Part shown: positions 24,268 through 30,660 of the stretch, piece after piece
Layout of the letters: every line of letters begins with the position of its first letter
Position numbering within the stretch: position 1 is the first letter of the stretch
Source of the DNA: a virus
DNA length: 31,318 bases
Direction: 5' to 3' (one strand)
Virus record (IMG/VR): IMGVR_UViG_3300044568_000183
Span: 1 to 31,318 of that record
Made by a program: the position numbers and the translations under genes
Notes under the pieces: model-generated
The model's input: the letters and a program-made list of their open reading frames with translations, nothing else
Databases searched by the model: none
What the model was told of the DNA's origin: nothing

Positions 24268-24275
24268 CAAATGTA
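24268..24275 (-). promoter_or_regulatory. -7 box TACATTTG for the downstream small-gene operon
   Basis: On the minus strand TACATTTG matches the Bacteroidota TAnnTTTG consensus. It is 13 nt before the ATG at 24254, in the only real gap of this part of the operon, just after the HTH gene ends with consecutive stop codons. There is no convincing TTTG at -33. It could allow separate control of the phosphoesterase/oxygenase segment. Confidence 0.45.
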
Positions 24276-24294
24276 TAAATTAACGTACTTACTA

Positions 24295-24651
24295 TTAAAA
24301 AAAGTTATCAACATTCATCCTCGATGCCACTACCACACACCCTGTCTCGAGGTACTCGTTTAGCACAGTGTTTACGTTTGTCACGCTTATGTCCATGGCG
24401 CTGGCGATCTCTGACTGTGTGTTGTACCTGTGCGTGAGGTAGAAGTCTACTATGCTTATCTTCTTCTTAGAGTACCTGAAGTAGTTCGTGGACATCGTCC
24501 TCTTGTACTTCTGTATGGCATCTATCTGTTTGTCGTTCCACATGAATACTCCTGACTCTCTCCTAGCAACAAGGCCAATTAATTTAGCCCTCTTTCTGAA
24601 CGCGTCTGTCTTCATGTTTATCTCCTTGCAGGCCTCTACTGTTGTGTACAT
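24295..24651 (-). CDS. Helix-turn-helix DNA-binding protein
   Basis: This 118-residue protein appears to have two DNA-binding-like segments. The N-terminal one (MYTTVEACKEINMKTDAFRK, then RAKLIGLVARRESG) resembles a MerR/excisionase-type start. The C-terminal one (TQSEIASAMDISVTNVNTVL) is a classic helix-turn-helix. It overlaps the VRR-NUC gene by 16 nt. In-frame stops TAA, TAG and TAA follow in a row at its end. It could regulate the promoter just downstream or another phage promoter. Confidence 0.7.
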   Translation of the reverse strand: MYTTVEACKEINMKTDAFRKRAKLIGLVARRESGVFMWNDKQIDAIQKYKRTMSTNYFRYSKKKISIVDFYLTHRYNTQSEIASAMDISVTNVNTVLNEYLETGCVVVASRMNVDNFF

Positions 24652-24905
24652 TCTGGATATATCTGTCCCTTGGTTGCGTGGAGGCAGTAAGCCTCGAAAC
24701 CTCTGGATATTAGGTCATCTATTCTGTACTCCTGTAGCGGCTTAAGCGTGTCACCGTCCTCCTTACACTCTATGAAGACTGCCTTTCCATCCTTTAGACA
24801 GATCAGGTCTGGGTAACCGCTATCGCTCAGCTTGATTGTGTTTAGCACGATCCATCCATCGGCCTTGAACCTTGTTATTGTCTTTGTTTGAAATCTACTA
24901 GCCAT
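24636..24905 (-). CDS. VRR-NUC domain nuclease
   Basis: This 89-residue protein is a minimal VRR-NUC (PD-(D/E)XK superfamily) domain. Catalytic-type residues are D33 in SGYPDLICL, E46-x-K48 in VFIECKED, and Q58 in KPLQEYRID. The ATG at 24905 is chosen because the in-frame codon three upstream is TTG. Phage VRR-NUC proteins act as junction- or structure-specific nucleases and usually sit beside a helicase, as here. It overlaps a 44-residue ORF on its 5' side and the HTH gene on its 3' side. Confidence 0.85.
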   Translation of the reverse strand: MASRFQTKTITRFKADGWIVLNTIKLSDSGYPDLICLKDGKAVFIECKEDGDTLKPLQEYRIDDLISRGFEAYCLHATKGQIYPECTQQ

Positions 24906-25009
24906 TGTTTCCAAAATTGTTTTAAGTTGTTAGGTATTGTCTCCCACGTGTACAAGGGTACATCTTTCTCCTGTCCCTCGTTCATTTTATTTATTATTTT
25001 TTGTTTCAT
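24875..25009 (-). CDS. 44-residue small ORF between helicase and nuclease
   Basis: The ATG lies inside the last codons of the helicase gene and the TAA lies 31 nt inside the VRR-NUC gene. The peptide starts MKQKIINKMNEGQEKDVPLY and continues TWETIPNNLKQFWKQWLVDF, with several aromatic residues in a helix. It fills the only gap between these two genes. It may be a small accessory factor of the helicase-nuclease pair, but nothing in the sequence proves that. Confidence 0.5.
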   Translation of the reverse strand: MKQKIINKMNEGQEKDVPLYTWETIPNNLKQFWKQWLVDFKQRQ

Positions 25010-26213
25010 TTTTAAAGTGTGATAATGTGAAATTCTTTTTCTTAAGTACCTGCTTGTATATGTCCTGCTCTATTCCTCCCTTGGAGAATATCCAGTACAC
25101 CTTGTTAAACTTGCGCTCCATAGTGGTCATACGATCCCTGGCCTGCCAGTAACTCGTGGCCGAGAAGTCTATGTTGTAGAACACGATGAACTCAGCATTC
25201 CTCAAACTTATCCCCTCCCTACCAGATACGATCTGTAGTGCTATGGACTTGTCTGTGGTGTTGAACTCCTCAAGGTCAGTTGTCAAGTTTCCATATACTT
25301 GACGTATTGCGTCCAACTCAGCAACAAACTTATAGAATATTCCGATTTTGGTATGTTTGAACATATCAAATATAAACTGTGCCTTGCTATCGTCTATCAC
25401 CATCCTGTTACCAGACTCGAACTTGATCGTGCCTGAGTAGATCTGGTGTAGCTTCTGCATCAACTTGACGCCCGTGTCGGCTAGTATAACCTCCTCCTTA
25501 CCCTGCACCACAAGGTCTCTGTTGAGCCTGTTCGCTAGGTTGTAGGTTGACTGCTTCATGTCCACGGTCAGAACCTCCTCCTCTATCTCTGATACAAAGC
25601 CTGCCTGCTCCTGCGTGTACGTTAGAACGTACGGCTCTATCACACTCATAACTAGGTCTATCTTTGCGTTGGAGTAGTCTGGTGCAGGCCCGTAACTCGT
25701 GTACTTCGTGCCAGGTATGACGTAGTCCTTAGCCCACTTGTAGAAGTTAACGTACTTGAATGGGCTACTGTGCGATACCCAGTACTGATGAAACAGCTGG
25801 CTGTAGTTCTCTGGGCTAGGTGTACCCGACAGGAACACCATCGGCAGGTGGCCGAACATCCTCTTGAATGTCTTGGTGGCCTTGCCAGGCTTAGGTATGG
25901 CTCCGAACCTGTGGTGCTCGTCGTGTATCACAAGGTCGTACTTGCCTACACACTTGTGCATAGACTCGTCGTTCATGATCTCTATCGAGAAGTCGAACCC
26001 GAAGTCTAGGTAGTCGCTGAGTATGTCTCCCATGGCCTTCTTCTTTGTCAGGAACAGAACCTTGTCGGCTCCGTACAACTTGGCTATCTGCATTGACGTG
26101 GCGGTCTTGCCCGTCCTTACGCTCATGCACAGGTAGACTAGACCCTTGTCCCTTAGTATCTTGACCCCCTTACCTGCTAGGTCTGACTGGTAATCCCTTA
26201 GTGTTTTCTTCAT
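24987..26213 (-). CDS. SF2 (SNF2-like) DNA helicase
   Basis: The start is the ATG at 26213 (MKKTLRDYQSDLAGKG). An earlier in-frame ATG at 26357 would overlap the upstream gene by 188 nt and add a low-complexity leader. The 408-residue protein has a Q-motif-like DYQ at 7-9, Walker A SVRTGKT at 31-37, DEHH at 98-101, SGTP at 129-132 and a motif VI stretch YWQARDRM near 365. Phage members with this compact layout are replication or recombination helicases, often next to VRR-NUC as here. It overlaps the upstream gene by 44 nt. Confidence 0.85.
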   Translation of the reverse strand: MKKTLRDYQSDLAGKGVKILRDKGLVYLCMSVRTGKTATSMQIAKLYGADKVLFLTKKKAMGDILSDYLDFGFDFSIEIMNDESMHKCVGKYDLVIHDEHHRFGAIPKPGKATKTFKRMFGHLPMVFLSGTPSPENYSQLFHQYWVSHSSPFKYVNFYKWAKDYVIPGTKYTSYGPAPDYSNAKIDLVMSVIEPYVLTYTQEQAGFVSEIEEEVLTVDMKQSTYNLANRLNRDLVVQGKEEVILADTGVKLMQKLHQIYSGTIKFESGNRMVIDDSKAQFIFDMFKHTKIGIFYKFVAELDAIRQVYGNLTTDLEEFNTTDKSIALQIVSGREGISLRNAEFIVFYNIDFSATSYWQARDRMTTMERKFNKVYWIFSKGGIEQDIYKQVLKKKNFTLSHFKNETKNNK

Positions 26214-26460
26214 ATAGGTACTTATAAACATCGTGTAACTTTGCTGACGCCATGTCAACACTCTTGTATCTAACCGAGCCTGTCCTCTCGTTACTGTAGT
26301 ACTCCATCCCCGTGTCTCTGTCGTAGTGGAAGTCCTTGCCGTTTGATGTGATGCCACCCTTACGGATCGCTATCTTAAAGTAATAACTCTCAGGCTTGAT
26401 GTAAACCTGAAAGTCATTCTCTATGCACCACCTAAAATAATATGCTGTCTTCGGACTCAT
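26170..26460 (-). CDS. Small protein between primase and helicase
   Basis: The ATG at 26460 (MSPKTAYYFRWCIENDFQVY) is preferred; the codons upstream include only a TTG start. The 96-residue protein has strands with aromatic and basic residues (YYFKIAIRKGGITSN, TGSVRYKSVD) and a C-terminal helix (AKLHDVYKYLYEE). It overlaps the primase gene by 29 nt and the helicase gene by 44 nt, so all three are probably translated together. I do not recognise the family. Confidence 0.7.
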   Translation of the reverse strand: MSPKTAYYFRWCIENDFQVYIKPESYYFKIAIRKGGITSNGKDFHYDRDTGMEYYSNERTGSVRYKSVDMASAKLHDVYKYLYEENTKGLPVRPSR

Positions 26461-28834
26461 CCTTGCCAACGAATTTAATCCACATTCCTGTACTGCTCCT
26501 GCCCTCTATAGGCTTGACACCTGATATGTATATACCGTAGGAGATCAGCCAGTTATAGAACTCTGTCCTAGAGATAGTCCTCTTAGCCTTGGGCTGGAAG
26601 TCTGGGTTGTCCTGAATGAAGTCTATGTACAGATCCTGCTTGTATATAACCTCACCTAGCACCAGCTTGTCGCTGTGTGCCTCACCGTTGATCAGTCCAC
26701 ACCAGTCGATGAACTCGTGGCATGTGTCTGCAGATAGCTTACGTATCTTAAGGTTCACGAACTCGCTCTTGAGTAGCCCTGATGTGAGGTACCTCTGAAG
26801 GCTCTTTATCATGTAGTTGTCGAACCTGCACCACTCCTGCTCGTCCCACTCCGTGAACAGTAGCCTGCCGAACTCGACCTGTGGAGTGAACTCCTTGGTG
26901 TAGAACTGCTTGAACTCCAACTCCCACTTACGTCTCTCGAACGAGTTACCCTTACCCTTGATGGCGTAGTTGGTCGTGATGATGATCTTTGGCGACTTGT
27001 TGAATGGTATGTGCATGGCCTGTTGGTTCTTCCTCTCTAGGGTGATACCCTCTGTGATGATCGAGAAAAGCCTCTCGAAGTTGAAGTGCTTCTTAACGTC
27101 ATCAAACGCTAGCACCTGAGTATCAACCGATACCGTCTGAAACGGGAAACCACTGTCAAAGTTGATACTCTTTCCATCTATGAATGCTAGCTTCTTCATC
27201 TGCGATATCGCGTTGGTGAACAGTCCCTTTCCTGTTCCTCCCTCTGGGTTGTCTGTTATGACCTCGTCATTTAGAATGACCGCAGGACAGTAAGATAGAT
27301 TCTTATATCCGTGCAGAAGGAACCCAATAGTACTCTCAACCGAGTTAATCCTAACTGTATCATCGTCCGATATGTTTGAAATGAATGTCTTGAAGTCGCA
27401 GTCCTCTACCTCGCACAGGTCGAACTCCCTGTCTATCACCTGATCCTTCCATATGTAACCGCCCAGGTCTAGGTAGTCTATAATACTTATGGTGTCCTTG
27501 GTGATGTTTACCGCACAGTTCGTGTAGTAAAGGTACGCGTTGTTCTTGTTGTCCTCCATGAAGTGCACGTCAACCGATGACAGCAGAGACAGGAAGTCCT
27601 CCTTGAAGAACCTTGTCTTGTCAGCGAAGAAGTTGTACACAGAGAGGTCGTCCACATTCTGTAGGTAGTTGAGCACGAAGTCCTTGATCTCGTCCTCTGA
27701 CGTGTGGTCTATCAGGTTGTTTGTGACACGTACGAATATAAAACTCTTGTTACCAACGGGCATGTACTTGTAGAACCCGTTGTCCTCCAAGAAGTCCCTG
27801 AACATGTAGTGCACGATGCTTATGGATCCCTTGTCCGACTTGCTCCAGAACTTGTTGACCGACTCGTCCTTGTCTATAGAGTCTATCACCGAGTCTATCG
27901 TGAAGCTAGGCAGGTTGGTCTCTGACAGGTCTGACTTGATCTCCTTCTTGGACACCCCTCGCTTGATCTTCTGACGAACCTGATTGATCATGTCGTCGTC
28001 CTCGAAGTACTTGGATCCGATCGACCCCGTGTTCTTGTAGGCTGAGTTTATGATGGTCTGTATCTCTGACATCGGGTGCTTCTGACTCACGAACTGACTC
28101 ATCACATACTCAGACAGTGACTTGTTAACACCGTAATCGTTTAATGCTGAGGCTAGTATGAACATATTGTTGTTTCTCTTGCCGTCAACCATCGGGTAAT
28201 TCTTTGACCACCACCTCATCAGGATCTCTACAACCTTGTTGTCGTTCGTTATCGGTATGGTTGTTACACTGCTAGACCTGTCTAGTTCAACGTACTCTGC
28301 CTCCTCCAACCTGTCCCATAACCTAGAGTCCACGTTTATGTATATCTCTGGGTCGTACGACTCGTAGCACACCCTAGATATGTTCTTGGACGTGGTGTCG
28401 AAGTACTTGGAGTCGAAGTGTTTCTCTAGTGAGTTGAAGTAGTTCTTGTGGTTGTCTATGTCCGCAGGTATCTTCACGATCACCTTTAGCCCGTTACCTG
28501 ATGGCGACACGAACACTGAGTAGCTGTGAGCGTCCTCTGACAGCCTTACCTTGTCAGCTAGTAGGTCATCCTCGGTCTCGTACCCATCAAAGTCAAGGCA
28601 TATAAAACCACTGTGGTCTACGATGGCCTTGTCCTCACGCTTGTTGAAGGTACCTGAGAAGCAGACCGAAGGCAGATCCCTCTTTAGTAGGTTCCTCCTC
28701 TCCTTGTCTGACTCGGTGCGGATCGCCTCGACCTTGTCCCTTGAGGATCCGTCCTTGATCCTCTGTAGAACCACACCTATACCCCTGAAGAATGGTGTGT
28801 CTGTGCTCTTTATGTTTGAAAATATTGTTATCAT
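26432..28834 (-). CDS. Primase-helicase (VirE/BT4734-like N-terminus, PriCT, SF3 D5-like)
   Basis: This 800-residue replication protein has an N-terminal VirE/BT4734-like region (about 1-190; FICLDFDGYE, VFVSPSGNGLKVIVK, YDPEIYINVD) typical of Bacteroidota elements. A PriCT-like helical segment (NNMFILASALNDYGV) is near 215-270. The SF3/D5-type helicase has Walker A EGGTGKGLF near 530, Walker B LAFDDVKKHF near 576 and sensor IIITTNYAIKG near 624. It probably synthesises primers and unwinds the phage DNA. It is preceded by a 154-nt spacer with several inverted repeats and overlaps the next gene by 29 nt. Confidence 0.85.
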   Translation of the reverse strand: MITIFSNIKSTDTPFFRGIGVVLQRIKDGSSRDKVEAIRTESDKERRNLLKRDLPSVCFSGTFNKREDKAIVDHSGFICLDFDGYETEDDLLADKVRLSEDAHSYSVFVSPSGNGLKVIVKIPADIDNHKNYFNSLEKHFDSKYFDTTSKNISRVCYESYDPEIYINVDSRLWDRLEEAEYVELDRSSSVTTIPITNDNKVVEILMRWWSKNYPMVDGKRNNNMFILASALNDYGVNKSLSEYVMSQFVSQKHPMSEIQTIINSAYKNTGSIGSKYFEDDDMINQVRQKIKRGVSKKEIKSDLSETNLPSFTIDSVIDSIDKDESVNKFWSKSDKGSISIVHYMFRDFLEDNGFYKYMPVGNKSFIFVRVTNNLIDHTSEDEIKDFVLNYLQNVDDLSVYNFFADKTRFFKEDFLSLLSSVDVHFMEDNKNNAYLYYTNCAVNITKDTISIIDYLDLGGYIWKDQVIDREFDLCEVEDCDFKTFISNISDDDTVRINSVESTIGFLLHGYKNLSYCPAVILNDEVITDNPEGGTGKGLFTNAISQMKKLAFIDGKSINFDSGFPFQTVSVDTQVLAFDDVKKHFNFERLFSIITEGITLERKNQQAMHIPFNKSPKIIITTNYAIKGKGNSFERRKWELEFKQFYTKEFTPQVEFGRLLFTEWDEQEWCRFDNYMIKSLQRYLTSGLLKSEFVNLKIRKLSADTCHEFIDWCGLINGEAHSDKLVLGEVIYKQDLYIDFIQDNPDFQPKAKRTISRTEFYNWLISYGIYISGVKPIEGRSSTGMWIKFVGKDESEDSILF

Positions 28835-28852
28835 AGTTCATTTTTTATCGAT

Positions 28853-28869
28853 GTTCATTGTTAATGAAC
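28853..28869. repeat. Inverted repeat GTTCATT-N3-AATGAAC upstream of the primase
   Basis: A perfect 7-bp inverted repeat (28853-28859 and 28863-28869) lies 19 nt before the primase ATG. Further copies of the core GTTCA/TGAAC lie at 28836-28840 and near 28881-28885. Such spacing fits an operator for an HTH repressor, or iteron-like sites for replication initiation. No regulator is assigned. Confidence 0.6.
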
Positions 28870-28888
28870 GTTACCTTTTACTGAACAA

Positions 28889-28953
28889 TAGACCCTATAA
28901 GTTGGGGTCTATCCTACCACACAAAGTAAAGTCCAGCCTGTGTAGACTGGACT
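28889..28953 (-). repeat. Two hairpins in the SSB-primase spacer
   Basis: One 7-bp hairpin is TAGACCC/GGGTCTA (28889-28895 with 28905-28911). The other is AGTCCAG/CTGGACT (28930-28936 with 28947-28953). Neither is followed by a strong T-run on the minus strand, though TTTACTTTG follows the second. They could be weak terminators, mRNA processing structures or part of a replication origin. The rest of 28835-28988 has no gene I can support. Confidence 0.6.
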
Positions 28954-28988
28954 ATTTACTGGCGCTAAACTAGGTTTTGTGCCGAAAT

Positions 28989-29315
28989 TTAGAATGGTAA
29001 ATCTGGGTCTGTAGTTACAGGCTCTGGTGCCTGTGTCTTCTTAGCGTCATCCCAATAGGATGTGAAACCCTCTCCGATGTAGACTGTGTCGGCCTTGGCC
29101 TCTCTCTCCTCCTTGGTCTGGATCACACACGCAAAGTGCGTCTTAACAATTCTCATCGTGTCCTTAGCAAAGATCTGCTTAGGCTCCTTAACCTCAACCA
29201 ACTCGAACTTAACCTCTTGTACATTTACATTTGTACCGTCCTTGCTCTCGTAACTTCTTGTAGAGATCAGGTTTCTTAACTTTGACGCGTCTAACGTCAC
29301 TTGAATTTTCGCCAT
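28989..29315 (-). CDS. SSB-like single-stranded DNA-binding protein
   Basis: This 108-residue protein starts MAKIQVTLDASKLRNLISTR and has strand-rich segments (VNVQEVKFELVEVKEPKQI, then FACVIQTKEEREA). It ends in a short disordered, acidic tail with the terminal sequence DPDLPF. That tail matches the SSB C-terminal signature (acidic residues then (I/L)PF) that recruits partner proteins. An OB-fold is plausible from the strand pattern but not proven. It lies between the recombination genes and the primase, a normal place for an SSB. It starts just after the RNA region's terminator. Confidence 0.65.
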   Translation of the reverse strand: MAKIQVTLDASKLRNLISTRSYESKDGTNVNVQEVKFELVEVKEPKQIFAKDTMRIVKTHFACVIQTKEEREAKADTVYIGEGFTSYWDDAKKTQAPEPVTTDPDLPF

Positions 29316-29368
29316 TTTATTAAATTTAATTTCGCCTACCTTTTTATTCTGTTGTCGGCTTTTCAGTT

Positions 29369-29419
29369 AAAAAAAAATGGCAGAGCTTGACCAGAAAATT
29401 GGTTCATACCTACTCTGCC
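29369..29419 (-). terminator. Strong intrinsic terminator of the tRNA/RNA region
   Basis: On the minus strand GGCAGAG (29413-29419) pairs with CTCTGCC (29379-29385), a 7-bp stem. A nested partial stem (ACCA/TGGT) lies inside it. A run of nine T follows at 29369-29377. It ends the transcript carrying the tRNA-like genes before the SSB gene. Confidence 0.85.
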
Positions 29420-29457
29420 TGACAGGTTTTCTTTTATGGTATCCACCAACCTGTAGG
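29418..29457 (-). ncRNA. Stem-loop with a 10-bp stem downstream of the tRNA-Leu-like gene
   Basis: CCTACAGGTT (minus strand, 29448-29457) pairs with AACCTGTCAGG (29418-29428) through ten base pairs with one bulged C. A small inner hairpin (GGTGGATACC) sits inside. It shares two bases with the terminator stem, so the two structures compete or stack. The function is unknown. The surrounding 29420-29523 also contains an ATCATC/GATGAT stem and no ORF of note. Confidence 0.55.
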
Positions 29458-29523
29458 ATCATCCGTGAGACTAGCTTCCTCCGATGATGGTTATCGTCCT
29501 AGTGCTAGATCAGATAACTGCTG

Positions 29524-29627
29524 TGATTGAGACAGGACTTGAACCTGTATGTTAATTCACGCTAAACTTAATCGCTACCTCTATTGTAATTAACTTTTTA
29601 TGCGTCTACCAATTCCGCCACTCAATC
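29524..29627 (-). tRNA. Oversized tRNA-Leu-like gene, anticodon unresolved
   Basis: Read on the minus strand, the acceptor stem is GATTGAG/CTCAATC (7 bp) with discriminator A. The D-arm GGCGGAATTGGTAGACGC is characteristic of tRNA-Leu. The T-arm is ACAGG-TTCAAGT-CCTGT. Between D- and T-arms there are 52 nt, about 20 more than a normal tRNA-Leu, and I cannot draw a standard 5-bp anticodon stem. Instead GTTAATT (29588-29594) and AATTAAC (29551-29557) form a 7-bp stem enclosing 30 nt. It may contain an insertion, have an unusual fold, or be a decayed tRNA. No CCA is encoded. Confidence 0.6.
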
Positions 29628-29704
29628 TGTACGGAGTTTTTGTTAATCTCTCTTAGGTTCTTCCGTTATTACCACTAAGTTCATTCAAGCGCTACTTGAC
29701 CTCG

Positions 29705-29776
29705 ATGCTGTGGCGGGACTCGAACCCGCATCTAGCCTATTAAACCAGGCCTATTCTACCGTTAAACTACACAACA
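29705..29776 (-). tRNA. tRNA with Gly-like body and an odd anticodon loop
   Basis: Read on the minus strand, the acceptor stem TGTTGTG/CACAGCA (one G-T pair) has discriminator T. The D-arm GTTTAACGGTAGAAT and T-arm GCGGG-TTCGAGT-CCCGC resemble tRNA-Gly. The anticodon stem GGCCT/AGGCT pairs fully only if the loop is 8 nt (GGTTTAAT), not 7. Placing U33 before a purine 37 gives an apparent UUA anticodon, which would read UAA. TAA is a common stop codon in this phage, so I do not assert an ochre suppressor. A Gly anticodon (TCC or GCC) does not fit the loop. No CCA is encoded. Confidence 0.65.
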
Positions 29777-29777
29777 C

Positions 29778-29910
29778 TACCAACCTGTGTCTTTCTTGTA
29801 GCTTTCCTCGTTAACAGTTACGGAGCTTATACAAGATCAAGGTTTCTGGTTTGCTGATCGTACTATAAACCCTTTTTCGTATGTCGTCAGCCTAACAGTT
29901 AGCGTTGGTA
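29778..29910 (-). ncRNA. Structured 133-nt RNA leader before the tRNA
   Basis: The ends form a perfect 7-bp stem, TACCAAC (29904-29910) with GTTGGTA (29778-29784). The closed region contains more complementary arms on the minus strand: GCTGA/TCAGC, and CTTGTA/TACAAG with further partial pairing inside. This gives a multibranch layout. It begins just after a TATATTTG promoter-like box and ends 1 nt before the tRNA 5' end. It holds no ORF I can support. It may be a stable phage ncRNA or a processing leader. Confidence 0.5.
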
Positions 29911-29918
29911 ATCCGCAA

Positions 29919-29926
29919 CAAATATA
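29919..29926 (-). promoter_or_regulatory. -7 box TATATTTG for the RNA region
   Basis: On the minus strand TATATTTG matches TAnnTTTG. It sits just upstream of the structured leader, beside a perfect 12-nt palindrome AACAAATTTGTT (29928-29939) that also overlaps the exonuclease stop codon. A TTTG lies 14 nt upstream of the box, shorter than the usual -33 spacing. It would drive a ~540-nt transcript ending at the terminator at 29369. Confidence 0.55.
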
Positions 29927-29937
29927 CAACAAATTTG

Positions 29938-30660
29938 TTACAAATCTTCCCTTATGAAGAAATTATTTATGTCCTCCTTAGGACTGTCTCCAAAGAACTT
30001 TTCGTAGACCTCTACCGCACGTAGCACCTTCTCTCTGCCTCCTAGTAGGAACTCTGCACTAGGTTCGAACACACCCAACTCATGCGTAGTCTTATCTATT
30101 ACGTAGAAAATCAAGGGTTTATCAAAGAACTGCTGATACAAATAAGACTGCGAGTCGTAGTTGTACTTCTTTGCCGACCACCTGAAGTCAGAGATCTTTG
30201 ACGTGGTCTTGATGTCAATAATAATCTCGTCTGTCACAATGTCTGCCTTTCCCTTGAACTTATGTCCGAACAACTCCATGATGGCGGGTTCCTCGTACAC
30301 GTTACCGTCCTTGTAGATGTTCTCGTAAAAGAAGAAGTTCGACTTAATCACGCGAACCATCTCGTCTAGGTTGTCACACTCATTCCTCAGGAGGAGTAGG
30401 TTGCCCTTGGACGCGTCCTTGTATATGTTTGTGTTACGAGTACTCGCCTCCACTATCTCAAAGTTGGCCAACTTCTCAGGCTCCAATATGGCCGTGTGGA
30501 AGTAGCTACCCTGTAGCATAGGAACCGTCGGCTCCTGCTTCACCTTAAACATCTTAGGGTTACTTAATAGTACACCCACTGCGCTATTACTTAGGAACTG
30601 CGATCCGTAGTCCCCGTAGTAGTCTTTGTCATTTCTTAGTCTATCCAACATATTTCCCAA
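29938..30660 (-). CDS. PD-(D/E)XK exonuclease (RecB/RecE-like)
   Basis: This 240-residue protein shows the RecB/exonuclease VIII-type nuclease pattern: G51-x-x-x-H55 in QGSYFHTAILEP, E124, D140 in KGKADIVTDE, D149-x-K151 in IIIDIKTT, and a downstream Gln/Tyr motif in YDSQSYLYQQF. It probably resects DNA ends for the annealing protein encoded just before it. It overlaps that gene's end by 20 nt. An alternative start at the fourth residue (ATG at 30651) is possible. The two genes form a phage recombination pair. Confidence 0.82.
   Translation of the reverse strand: MGNMLDRLRNDKDYYGDYGSQFLSNSAVGVLLSNPKMFKVKQEPTVPMLQGSYFHTAILEPEKLANFEIVEASTRNTNIYKDASKGNLLLLRNECDNLDEMVRVIKSNFFFYENIYKDGNVYEEPAIMELFGHKFKGKADIVTDEIIIDIKTTSKISDFRWSAKKYNYDSQSYLYQQFFDKPLIFYVIDKTTHELGVFEPSAEFLLGGREKVLRAVEVYEKFFGDSPKEDINNFFIREDL

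Noticed and set aside
26214-26357. Longer helicase start at 26357
   Set aside because: The extra 48 residues are low-complexity Thr/Arg-rich sequence that shadows the small gene at 26170-26460. The Q-motif begins right after the ATG at 26213.
28551-28973. 140-residue plus-strand ORF antisense to the primase start
   Set aside because: It overlaps the well-supported primase N-terminus and the repeat-rich spacer and shows no recognisable domain.
29379-29419. A third tRNA from the GGCAGAG/CTCTGCC acceptor-like stem followed by A
   Set aside because: Only 27 nt lie between the arms, too short for a tRNA, and nine T follow directly; it is a terminator.
29705-29776. Ochre suppressor tRNA and UAA recoding
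   Set aside because: TAA is the most frequent stop codon among the genes here, including late genes, so recoding of UAA is not supported. The odd loop is reported without assigning a codon.
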